Shown here piece by piece: positions 43,748-51,405 of a stretch of DNA of 54,225 nt. The notes beneath the pieces are model-generated. The model saw only the letters and a list, made by a program, of their open reading frames with translations, was not told the origin of the DNA and did no database searches. The position numbers were made by a program, and so were the translations under genes. Numbering within the stretch: position 1 is the stretch's first letter; each line of letters opens with the position of its first letter. Origin of the DNA: an uncultured Lentisphaeraceae bacterium (lineage in GTDB: Bacteria > Verrucomicrobiota > Kiritimatiellia > RFP12 > DVOR01); assembly GCA_949282555.1 (NCBI GenBank), contig CASDPK010000014.1:1-54225 (forward strand). Direction: 5' to 3'.

Positions 43748-44068
43748 ACAGATTCCCCCGAACACGTTGAACGGAACGCTTATAGGCCTTTTGTTCGTTT
43801 ATGTAACTAAATCCGATCGCTCCGTGAATGCGCTGAACTTCAAAAATCACTCTTTTTTCATCTATCATCCTCCGCAAAGGATGAAAATGAGGCAATAGAT
43901 TGTAGTGCGGGAACGTGTGGCTTCTTGAAGAGGGTAATCCCTCTTCCACTTATCGGGAGCACGCTCCCTCTCTTTGGTTTTCTTCACACAAACTGATAAA
44001 AGGCCGAACAATTTACACAACGGTCACTCAAACAACCCCACGCCGTCAACTTTTATTCTTTCGAAACT
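43748..44068. other. AT-richer intergenic region with two small hairpins
   Basis: It separates cdsA from the protease gene and contains no convincing gene. Two perfect short hairpins are visible on either strand: GAAGAGGG-taat-CCCTCTTC (43927-43946) and GGGAG-CACG-CTCCC (about 43955-43968). Neither has a good T-run. A minus-strand frame ending near 43743 ends in residues faintly like an IS3-type transposase tail, but it is too weak to annotate. Confidence 0.4.
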
Positions 44069-45475
44069 TCAAGGACGAGCACGTATCAAAAAGACAGCCC
44101 TGCCAAGATCCTTCACCAACTCCTCCCGTGAGGCTACCGTTCCCCTTGCCTTTCCTGTATAACGGATGGCATTACTTTGAAGTAAAAGCCGAACGTAATC
44201 TATTTTGACGGCGTAATTTACATTTTGCGGCACAACATCCGCCATTGTAAGAGTATAAACGGCACTTAACATTGAAGTGACCATTCCGACGGCCTCACCT
44301 CGACTATTCAACAAAGGTCCACCACTGTTACCCGGTTGAATTGGTGCACTAATCTGAAGATGAGTCGGATCTCCCTGAATTCCCTGCAGGGCACTCACCG
44401 TACCTTCCGTGTATTTGACAGATTTCCCCAATGTGTCCTGCATAGGGAATCCCAACGTAAAGACTCCCGCAGCCAATCCGGGCGGCGTCTCTGCTAACGG
44501 GATTGGTGCCGTGCAGGTAAAAGCCTCATCCATCACGGACAGGAGCGCAATATCATTTTTTGCATCATGCGCAATGAGTCGGAGAGATATCTCGCGCTTT
44601 TCTTCTGAAGAATAGAGACTCAATCGAGAACATCCCTGAACGACATGCCAACAAGTCACTAATTCACGGGGTGTAATAAACCATCCTGTTCCCGTACCTC
44701 CCAAAATTGGGGGCTTCTCCCTTTCAGAGGGGGACTCCTTGCGAGCCCCCTCGTAGGCTATCTGTTGCGCTTGCTCGAAAAGAAGCGTGGCCATCTTATT
44801 CTGACCATAATCTTCTGCCAATTGGGCTAACTTCACCAAACCTTGACGATTCCGTTGTTGTTGAAAGACCTCTGTCGCACGCAACACCCAATCCGTTGCT
44901 TCTGCAAAACGATTTTTCCGAAAAGATTCTCGAGCCATCTCCAATGCGCCAAAGCCACTCCCCATCTCATAAGCCCTTTTATACCACCGTAAGGCGTGTA
45001 TCCTTGACGGCAATGCTCCAACTCCATCTTTGTAAAAGATTCCCGCCAACAAGGCACCACTGGAGGAACCACGTTCTGCAGATCGTAGTGCTGCATCCAA
45101 CGCTAAGCGAGGCTTTGATTCCATAAGACAAATCGCCAAAACGCCAGCAGCTGTCGCCCCTCCTAGCGCATCCCCTTTCTCTGCCAACCGCCAAGCTCGC
45201 CCAATCACTCGATCCCCATTAAGCGCGTCTTCCGCACACAAACCCAACCAATCCGCGAGCTTTTCCTTGTTGGGCTCGACGATATTTTCAACCGCTATCT
45301 GAAACCGTTTCCCTTCTCGCGTAACAAACACAATACGCCCATCTTGTGCCACATCCACAGGCACCCCATCAAGGACCTTTCCATTTATCCCAACGATTTC
45401 GCTTGCCAAAGCATTGAAACTCAGCGATATCGCAATGAGAACACCATAAAACAATATTTTCATCACGTACCCCAT
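44069..45475 (-). CDS. Secreted trypsin-like serine protease with Sel1/TPR-like repeats
   Basis: 468 residues from the ATG at 45475; an ATG at 45463, four codons later, is an equally possible start. A signal peptide (MKILFYGVLIAISLSFNALA) is followed by a short SHD1-like segment (GKVLDGVPVDVAQDGRIVFVTREGKRFQIAVENI), helical Sel1/TPR-like repeats (about 85-235, e.g. ALRWYKRAYEMGSGFGALEMA) and a chymotrypsin-fold protease. The catalytic triad is visible: His in ITPRELVTCWHVVQGC, Asp in AHDAKNDIALLSV and Ser in IQPGNSGGPLLNSRGEAVG. It resembles DegP-type proteases without a PDZ domain. A TATAAG lies 9 nt before the first ATG. The AT-rich composition differs from the surroundings, suggesting acquisition together with the next gene. 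Confidence 0.85.
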   Translation of the reverse strand: MGYVMKILFYGVLIAISLSFNALASEIVGINGKVLDGVPVDVAQDGRIVFVTREGKRFQIAVENIVEPNKEKLADWLGLCAEDALNGDRVIGRAWRLAEKGDALGGATAAGVLAICLMESKPRLALDAALRSAERGSSSGALLAGIFYKDGVGALPSRIHALRWYKRAYEMGSGFGALEMARESFRKNRFAEATDWVLRATEVFQQQRNRQGLVKLAQLAEDYGQNKMATLLFEQAQQIAYEGARKESPSEREKPPILGGTGTGWFITPRELVTCWHVVQGCSRLSLYSSEEKREISLRLIAHDAKNDIALLSVMDEAFTCTAPIPLAETPPGLAAGVFTLGFPMQDTLGKSVKYTEGTVSALQGIQGDPTHLQISAPIQPGNSGGPLLNSRGEAVGMVTSMLSAVYTLTMADVVPQNVNYAVKIDYVRLLLQSNAIRYTGKARGTVASREELVKDLGRAVFLIRARP

Positions 45476-45485
45476 CGCGTTGAAC

Positions 45486-46085
45486 TTATAATGTTTGGTT
45501 CGCCACGGCCTCCCATTGTTCTAATGCACGGAAATAAACGTCACGGATAAATTTTAGCTCACTAATCTTCTTCTCCAAGATCTTAAGCGAAGCCTCCGAC
45601 ATATTCGGCTGAAACATCTTATCTTCATAATCCTCGATACGTTGCTCTATTTGAGCAATCTTGTATTGCAACCGGCCAATCATCTGCTCTTTTCTGGCAG
45701 AGGAACCATCACGATACCCTGGCAAGGGAATTCCCATCTTCTTGAAAACAGTATCCTCCTGCTTCGCCATCTCCGCCTCCTGCCAGTGTTGCTGAGCTTC
45801 CTCCTTCCGGCATTCCGGGCACTCCTGTGTAAGCGTGACCAACGAACCGTGCTTTCCACAGTGCTTATGATTCTCCAGCGACAGTAGACTTTTAGTTCCT
45901 CGCTGGGCGAGTGGACAATTTCGCGGATCACAGATGGTAGTAGCCTTCTCTCGGCCATAAGACATATAATTCTCCCGTAAACACAACAAACACTTAGACG
46001 TTGTTCCACTGTGTTTACACGCCAGTACGACAGAAGAGATCACGAGCGATATCGACAACAAGACCAAACGAGACACAGATTGCAT
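45486..46085 (-). CDS. Cysteine-rich putative lipoprotein, unknown function
   Basis: 199 residues from the ATG at 46085 (TAAGGAG 8 nt upstream). The signal sequence ends in a lipobox (SSVVLAC). The next about 85 residues carry several Cys pairs (KCLLCLRENY, CDPRNCPLA, HKHCGKHG, QECPECRKEE), which look like zinc-knuckle or disulphide pairs. The C-terminal half is a charged coiled coil (KEQMIGRLQYKIAQIEQRIEDYEDKM, LKILEKKISELKFIRDVYFRALEQW). No family is recognised. It lies 10 nt upstream of the protease gene, is in the same AT-rich style and is probably cotranscribed with it. A periplasmic partner of the protease is a possible but unproven role. Confidence 0.75.
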   Translation of the reverse strand: MQSVSRLVLLSISLVISSVVLACKHSGTTSKCLLCLRENYMSYGREKATTICDPRNCPLAQRGTKSLLSLENHKHCGKHGSLVTLTQECPECRKEEAQQHWQEAEMAKQEDTVFKKMGIPLPGYRDGSSARKEQMIGRLQYKIAQIEQRIEDYEDKMFQPNMSEASLKILEKKISELKFIRDVYFRALEQWEAVANQTL

Positions 46086-46115
46086 AACAAAACTCCTTAC
46101 CTCTTTGTGACGCAC

Positions 46116-46126
46116 ATGATAGCACC
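46116..46126 (-). promoter_or_regulatory. Extended -10 GTGC-TATCAT of lipoprotein-protease pair
   Basis: TATCAT (46121-46116 minus) lies 30 nt before the ATG, and the leader contains the Shine-Dalgarno. Confidence 0.5.
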
Positions 46127-46225
46127 CCCTCCTATTCGCGTCAACCGACAATCTTGACAAGTTGTACAAGGGAAGTTGCACAATATGGTGGATCAAAGGC
46201 TGACAGAAAAAGAAAGGCACGGGAA

Positions 46226-46291
46226 GCGATACGGTACATCTCGGGTCGGGACGTAGTGCATCTCAAGTTGGGATGCAGAGCACCCCGAGAG
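46226..46291 (+). repeat. 22-nt triple repeat element, copy D
   Basis: Units 46226-46247 (GCGATACGGTACATCTC...), 46248-46269 (GGGACGTAGTGCATCTC...) and 46270-46291 (GGGATGCAGAGCACCCC...), each 22 nt. It lies between the divergent AT-rich operon and the helicase gene. Confidence 0.8.
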
Positions 46292-46340
46292 GCGGTGGGC
46301 TGTGCGGCGCCGGAATCCGTGCGCCCTTTTCGCGGGCTTT

Positions 46341-46350
46341 GTGCTAGACT
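46341..46350 (+). promoter_or_regulatory. Extended -10 GTGC-TAGACT of helicase gene, near-leaderless
   Basis: TAGACT (46345-46350) lies 8 nt before the ATG at 46359, with no Shine-Dalgarno between them. Confidence 0.5.
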
Positions 46351-46358
46351 TCTTCCCC

Positions 46359-49300
46359 ATGGTCCTGACACGGCAACAGGTGATGACATGGGCCCCTTCG
46401 GACATCTTGGCGGAGGGGAGCCGGTTGCAGTCTTCCGGCGCCGTGCAGGGGACGCAGGCGCAAGGGAATCTGCTGGCCGGTTCGGTGCGGATGGGCGCCT
46501 CGCGGCTGGTCGTGCGCCTGCGTTTGCCGGAAGATGGCGTGGGGCGCCCCGAGACGTTGTGCCATTGTTCGGCGGCACGGGGCGGGAAGGTGTGCGCACA
46601 CGCGGTGGCGGTGGGTTTGCAGTGGGCCCACGACCATGGTGGCGCGGAAGCCAAGGAGGCGCTGACCTTTTCGGCCGAGCGGGCGCCGACGCGCGAGGAG
46701 ATTTTGCGCTGGGCGGGGCCAACGTTGATGGCGCGGGCGGAGGCTTTGGTGAAGCGCGGGGGCGTCACGCGCATTGATTTTCGCTATCCCGTGGGCAAGG
46801 GCTACGCGAACATTTCGGGCACGCCGGTCCTGGCCACCTTCCGAATGCTCCCGAATGGGCTGGTGGAGGGGCATTGCCCGTGCTACGTCTCGCGCGACCA
46901 AGGGATGCTGTGCGAGCACGTCATCGCCGTGGCGCTGGGCGTGATGCACCACTATGGCAATGAGGCCCGCCGCCGGGTCTACGCCGAGGAACGCGCCCGC
47001 CTCGCGCGGTTGGCGCAGGCCAAGGGCATGATCGTGCGGGGCAAGACCGGCACGCCGGCCGTGGTGCGCGTGTTTCTCCCGGCGGATGTGCCGGGCCAAT
47101 TCGCCCAAGGCGGGGTGCGGGTGGCGGTGCGTCTCTTCGTGGAGGGGCGCGCGCTCCGACCGCAGGAGGTGCCGCCGGGGACGTATGCCGTCTCGGAGGG
47201 CGATGAGAATCTGATGGGGGTGCTGGAGGATATCTCGGGCGGCCCCTTCCCCGACGCCATGACCCTTGAGCGGGCGGACTTCCTTGCGCTGTTGCGGTGC
47301 GCCGCGCGGAGTTGGGTGGGCTTTGCGGCCACGCGGCGGCGGCTCACCGTGGGCGAACCGTTGGAGACCCCGCTCAGGATTTTGGCCGAACCGGAGCACG
47401 ACGCCCTCCGCGTGGAGGTGGTGGTGCCCGAAGGCGGCGCGGGGCTGCTCGTTGAGGGGCGCACGGGGTGGTGGCTGGGCGGGGAGACGGTGCGCCCCTT
47501 GGCGAAGGTGCTCCCCGTGCCCTTCCATATGCTCTATCGCGAACCCGTGCGCGTGGGGCGCGACCGCGTGATGGCCTTTTTCGCCTCGGAACTGCCCGCC
47601 CTGTCGGGCGTGTTGCCCTTGGCGCCGGAAAGCATCACCCAAGACCTCTTCACCGTCACGCCCGCCGTGCCCGCTTTCCGGCTGGAGCTCCGGGGCTCCC
47701 CCGCCTCCGTGTCGGCCCGGCTGGCGGTGGAGTATCGCGCGGGGCAGACGCTGTGGGCGGGCGGACAAGAGCCGGTCTCCCTCCCCGATCCGGACGACTT
47801 TTACCATTGCTTCGTGCGGAACCCGGAGGCCGAAAAGGCCGCCCTCGAACGTGTCCGCGAGATGGGCTTCTATGGCAGCCGGGGGGATGACCTCGGCAGT
47901 GTGGCGGGGGTGCGCGAGGTGCTGAACCTCCTGGGCAAACACGTCACCGCCGTGCGCCGCGACGGTTGGCACGTGACGGTCGCCGGCCCCCTCGCGTCGT
48001 TCTTCGACGAGGCCGAAGTCATCGTGCCCGTGGTGCGGGTGAAGGCCGAGCCGCCGACGCCATCCTCAGGACAGCCCCCAAGCGCCGCCGCCGCATTCGA
48101 GGTCACCACCGATTACGTCTCCCCGCGCGGCACGGTGCGGGTGACCCCCGCGGAAATCGAACGCGCCATGGCGTGCGGCAATGCCTACGTGGAGAAAGAC
48201 GGCAAAACCGCGTTGATCGACATCGGGGCCATCCGAACCCTCCGCGAGACGTTGGCCTCCTGCGCCGCCCGCGCCGGGCGCACCCCCGGAAGCTCCCGCG
48301 TGGAGGCCGTCCACGCACCCTTCGTCCAAGCCGCGCTGGAACGGCTGGAAGGCATCGACTTTGAGGCCGCGCCCGATTGGCGGGCCCGGGCCTCGGCGCA
48401 AAACCGCGAACGTGCCCCGGAACCGGTGGACCTCGGGCGGTTGGAGGGCACCTTGCGCCCCTATCAGAAAGAGGGCGTTTACTGGCTGCGCTTCCTTGAG
48501 GCGTGCGGATTTTGCGGGATTTTGGCCGACGAGATGGGCTTGGGCAAGACCTTGCAGACGCTCACATGGCTCCAGCTGCCCCGGTGCCGCGAAGAGGCCC
48601 GCCGCGCCCCCGCCCTCATCGTCTGCCCCACCTCCCTCACCGAGAACTGGAACCGCGAGGCGGAGAAGTTCGTCCCGTGGCTCCGCCGCCTCGTCGTTTC
48701 GGGGCCGGATCGCGCGCCCTTGTTCGCGCAAGTGCCGGAGAGCGACCTCGTCATCACCAGCTACGCCCTCATCCGCCGCGACATCGAGTTCTACGCCCAG
48801 TGCCGCTTCTCCGCCGTCGTGCTCGATGAGGCCCAAGCCATCAAGAACCGCACCACCCAAAACGCCCAAGCCGTCAAGCAGCTCGTCGCCGACACCCGCC
48901 TGGTGCTCTCCGGCACCCCCATCGAAAACGGCGTGGCCGACCTGTGGAGCATCATGGATTTCCTCATGCCCCGCTACCTCGGCCCCTACGACGACTTCAA
49001 GTTGCGTTATGAGGACGCCGTCGCCCTTGGCGGCCCCGAGGCCGAAAACGCCCAGCGCCGCCTCCGCGAAAAGCTCCACCCCTTCCTGCTTCGCCGCGTG
49101 AAGAAGGACGTCGCCAAAGACCTCCCCGACAAGATCCGCACCGTCACCTACTGCGATCTCTCCCCCGCCCAGCGCCGCCTCTACGACGACCTCCGCGCCA
49201 AAACCCGCGACGAAGTGCGCGCCCTCGCCAAGGCCAAAGGCTTCGAGAAGTCCAAGTTCGAGATGCTCGCCCGCCTCATGCGCCTGCGCCAAATCTGCTG

Positions 49301-49859
49301 CGACCTGCGTCTGCTCAAAGACCGCCCCCTCCGCCCCGGCGAGGAGCCCTCCTCCAAGCTCGACGCCCTCATGGAGCTCCTCCACGAAGCCATCGCCGGC
49401 GGCCACCGCCTCCTCGTCTTCTCGCAATTCACCTCCATGCTCCGCCTCATCGCCGAGCGTCTGGAAGCCGAAAGCCTCCCCTACTGTTACCTCGACGGCG
49501 CCACCAAAGACCGCCTCGCCCAGTGCGCCCGTTTCAATCAGACCCCCTCCATCCCCGCCTTCCTCATCTCCCTCAAAGCCGGCGGCACCGGCCTCAACCT
49601 CACCGGCGCGGACACCGTTGTCCACTTCGACCCTTGGTGGAATCCCGCCGCCGAGGAACAGGCCACCGACCGCGCCCACCGCATCGGCCAGAAAAAGACC
49701 GTCCAGGCCATCAAACTCATCGCCCAAGACACCATCGAGGAGAAGGTCCTCGAGCTTCAACGCCGCAAGCAGTCCCTCATCGAAGCCACCGTCAACGCCT
49801 CCGACGCCTCCGTCCTCTCCACCCTCACCATGGCCGAAATCGAGGACCTGCTCGCGTAA
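46359..49859 (+). CDS. SNF2-family helicase with two SWIM zinc fingers
   Basis: 1166 residues. Two complete SWIM motifs (CxC...CxH) lie in the N-terminal part: CHCSAARGGKVCAH (about 68-81) and CPCYVSRDQGMLCEH (about 170-184). A long beta-rich middle domain follows (about 220-650). The C-terminal SNF2 ATPase begins with LRPYQKEGVYWLRFLEACG, then ILADEMGLGKTLQTLTW (motif I), VCPTSLTENW, VLDEAQAIKNRTTQN (motif II), LSGTPIENGVADLWSIMDFL, LFSQFTSMLRLIAERLEAE, LISLKAGGTGLNLTGADTV and ATDRAHRIGQKKTVQ (motif VI). It is an ATP-driven double-stranded DNA translocase of the bacterial RapA/HepA-related group, probably remodelling protein-DNA complexes. It is monocistronic, starting from a near-leaderless promoter. 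Confidence 0.92.
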   Translation: MVLTRQQVMTWAPSDILAEGSRLQSSGAVQGTQAQGNLLAGSVRMGASRLVVRLRLPEDGVGRPETLCHCSAARGGKVCAHAVAVGLQWAHDHGGAEAKEALTFSAERAPTREEILRWAGPTLMARAEALVKRGGVTRIDFRYPVGKGYANISGTPVLATFRMLPNGLVEGHCPCYVSRDQGMLCEHVIAVALGVMHHYGNEARRRVYAEERARLARLAQAKGMIVRGKTGTPAVVRVFLPADVPGQFAQGGVRVAVRLFVEGRALRPQEVPPGTYAVSEGDENLMGVLEDISGGPFPDAMTLERADFLALLRCAARSWVGFAATRRRLTVGEPLETPLRILAEPEHDALRVEVVVPEGGAGLLVEGRTGWWLGGETVRPLAKVLPVPFHMLYREPVRVGRDRVMAFFASELPALSGVLPLAPESITQDLFTVTPAVPAFRLELRGSPASVSARLAVEYRAGQTLWAGGQEPVSLPDPDDFYHCFVRNPEAEKAALERVREMGFYGSRGDDLGSVAGVREVLNLLGKHVTAVRRDGWHVTVAGPLASFFDEAEVIVPVVRVKAEPPTPSSGQPPSAAAAFEVTTDYVSPRGTVRVTPAEIERAMACGNAYVEKDGKTALIDIGAIRTLRETLASCAARAGRTPGSSRVEAVHAPFVQAALERLEGIDFEAAPDWRARASAQNRERAPEPVDLGRLEGTLRPYQKEGVYWLRFLEACGFCGILADEMGLGKTLQTLTWLQLPRCREEARRAPALIVCPTSLTENWNREAEKFVPWLRRLVVSGPDRAPLFAQVPESDLVITSYALIRRDIEFYAQCRFSAVVLDEAQAIKNRTTQNAQAVKQLVADTRLVLSGTPIENGVADLWSIMDFLMPRYLGPYDDFKLRYEDAVALGGPEAENAQRRLREKLHPFLLRRVKKDVAKDLPDKIRTVTYCDLSPAQRRLYDDLRAKTRDEVRALAKAKGFEKSKFEMLARLMRLRQICCDLRLLKDRPLRPGEEPSSKLDALMELLHEAIAGGHRLLVFSQFTSMLRLIAERLEAESLPYCYLDGATKDRLAQCARFNQTPSIPAFLISLKAGGTGLNLTGADTVVHFDPWWNPAAEEQATDRAHRIGQKKTVQAIKLIAQDTIEEKVLELQRRKQSLIEATVNASDASVLSTLTMAEIEDLLA

Positions 49860-49932
49860 TCACTCAGCGGGACCTGAGCGGTCGTCGGTGGCCCCACGCT
49901 TTCCAAAACGGCGCAGACGGAACACGCACGGT

Positions 49933-50508
49933 TCAATTGGCAGAGTCCGCCTTTTCCAACGTAAGCTCCGGCTCACCCACAAGCGGCAGAGTTACGACAG
50001 GTGCGGCCTTTGGCTCATCGTCGCGTTCCGCGCGTTCGTCCTCATCATCAAGCACGATGGGATGAATTCGCTCCCCCGTATGCAAAACCACCCAAGGGAC
50101 AAGGAAGTCTGTCCCATCGTCAGCATCGGCGGATTGAAAGTAGAGTATGTAAAACCACACCGTCCTCTCGGTGTTCACAGGCGTACGCCAAAACTCCACA
50201 CTGTGCAAAATCACCGGGCGCCCATCCCTTTCGCTTCGTGAGAGCTCGTGCTGCACCAGGCGATGAATCCTCTCCCAACTCTCAGACTGTGAGGGACGAA
50301 ACGTGTTTGGCACGGCATGTTTTTCGATGGTCTCCTTGTCAACGGCGTACACATACGGCACTTCGTCAATGGTCACGCCGGAAATCCACGTGAGGTTGCG
50401 CTGTCGCAGAAACCGGTCAACCCTTTCCGACACCGCCGCCTCATCGTCGCAACCGCACAGAACGGCAACCATAAGGAAGAGCTTTGCCATCAGGAACAAA
50501 CGCTTCAT
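49933..50508 (-). CDS. Putative lipoprotein, unknown function
   Basis: 191 residues from the ATG at 50508 (GGAGG 5 nt upstream). The signal ends in lipobox VLCGC. The mature protein is acidic, with VTIDEVPYVYAVDKETIEKHAVP, a WFYILYFQSADADDGTDFLVPWVVLHTGERI stretch and a tail rich in Asp/Glu and Pro. Parts resemble the lipoprotein at 248-1039, including the T-I-D-x-V-P motif and the FY...DDG region, so these may be two members of a lineage-specific family. It is convergent with the helicase gene. The 190 nt upstream (50509-50698) hold no recognisable gene. Confidence 0.7.
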   Translation of the reverse strand: MKRLFLMAKLFLMVAVLCGCDDEAAVSERVDRFLRQRNLTWISGVTIDEVPYVYAVDKETIEKHAVPNTFRPSQSESWERIHRLVQHELSRSERDGRPVILHSVEFWRTPVNTERTVWFYILYFQSADADDGTDFLVPWVVLHTGERIHPIVLDDEDERAERDDEPKAAPVVTLPLVGEPELTLEKADSAN

Positions 50509-50698
50509 GTCTAACCTCCGCGACACATTCATTTGCATTGATGTGCCCCATTAAGGGCCGCTTGGGTTATGCTTCGGCATGAGACACCACGTCCGAAGCA
50601 CCCACACTTTAACCGATGGCGCGTCCACCCCCAATGGAAGCGTCAATTCCTTCAATCGAGCCCTTGCTATGGATAGACCACCATTCATTGAGGCGCCG

Positions 50699-51397
50699 TC
50701 ACTCTTTGGGGAGGCGGAGGCGGGGATATTTGAGGTGCCAGCGGCGATTGGCGGGGACGGAGTGGGCCTTGGGCAGGATGAACTTGAAACGCATGGCGAT
50801 GAGGCGGATCAAGAGCACCGAGGCCGAGACGATGAGAAAGCGCCCGAAATAGTCGATGCCGGGGACAAGGCGCACCAACCCCACAAAGAGGAATCCCCCG
50901 ATGAGCGCGGCGGTGGCATAGAAATCACTGCGCAGAACGGCGGGCACGCGCATGGCCAAGACGTCACGGATAACGCCGCCGCCGACGGCGGTCATGACGC
51001 CGCAAAGCACCACCGCCACCCATTCGCAACCATAGAGGCTGGCTTTTTCGCAACCGATGGAGGTGAAGACCCCCAGGCCCACGGCATCCAGCACGGGGAT
51101 GATGTTCCAGCGGTCACTCAGACGGGGGGCGACGTAAAACGTGATCGCGCCGACGAGCGCGCAGAGGATCAGATAGCGCCCATCCTGAAAGGCCGCCACC
51201 GGCGTGGCGCCGATGAGGGCATCGCGCGTGATGCCGCCGCCCACGCCCACGGCGCAGGCCAGCACCACCACGCCCAAGAAATCCAGATGGCTGCGGAAGC
51301 CCCGGAGGGCCCCGGTGATGGCAAAGATGGCCGTGCCGAAAAGGTCCAGCGAAAGGATGATGGCATCACGGTGGGCGGAGAGGAAGGAGAGTTCCAT
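50699..51397 (-). CDS. TRIC/UPF0126 (YicG-like) membrane channel
   Basis: 232 residues from the ATG at 51397, 8 nt after the stop of the upstream gene. The family duplication is clear: two three-helix halves, each with a Gly-rich GGG-x-x-R-D motif (GVGGGITRDAL, about 51-61; AVGGGVIRDVL, about 136-146), and FGTAIFAITGALRGF near the start. Bacterial TRIC homologues form trimeric K+-permeable channels in the inner membrane. It is coupled behind a large secreted protein gene in one operon; no functional link is known. Confidence 0.92.
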   Translation of the reverse strand: MELSFLSAHRDAIILSLDLFGTAIFAITGALRGFRSHLDFLGVVVLACAVGVGGGITRDALIGATPVAAFQDGRYLILCALVGAITFYVAPRLSDRWNIIPVLDAVGLGVFTSIGCEKASLYGCEWVAVVLCGVMTAVGGGVIRDVLAMRVPAVLRSDFYATAALIGGFLFVGLVRLVPGIDYFGRFLIVSASVLLIRLIAMRFKFILPKAHSVPANRRWHLKYPRLRLPKE

Positions 51398-51405
51398 GGG
51401 AGGCC

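Noticed and set aside
43743..43949. IS3-type transposase remnant
   Set aside because: Only a short stretch (RIHGAIGF) resembles an IS3 C-terminus. There are no inverted repeats, no DDE residues and no upstream remainder.
162..46291. CRISPR array as an explanation for the 22-nt repeats
   Set aside because: Units are directly adjacent, with no unique spacers between them; only three occur per site, they diverge from each other, and no cas genes are present.
46359..49859. SNF2 helicase as a DISARM or Dnd-type defence component
   Set aside because: No methyltransferase, phospholipase D or other partner genes lie beside it. It is a lone gene of the SWIM/SNF2 type common in bacterial chromosomes.
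50565..50852. Plus-strand gene after the TATGCT-like sequence at 50568
   Set aside because: The frame soon runs antisense to the TRIC-like gene and shows no protein-like features; the 5-nt spacing to ATG looks coincidental.
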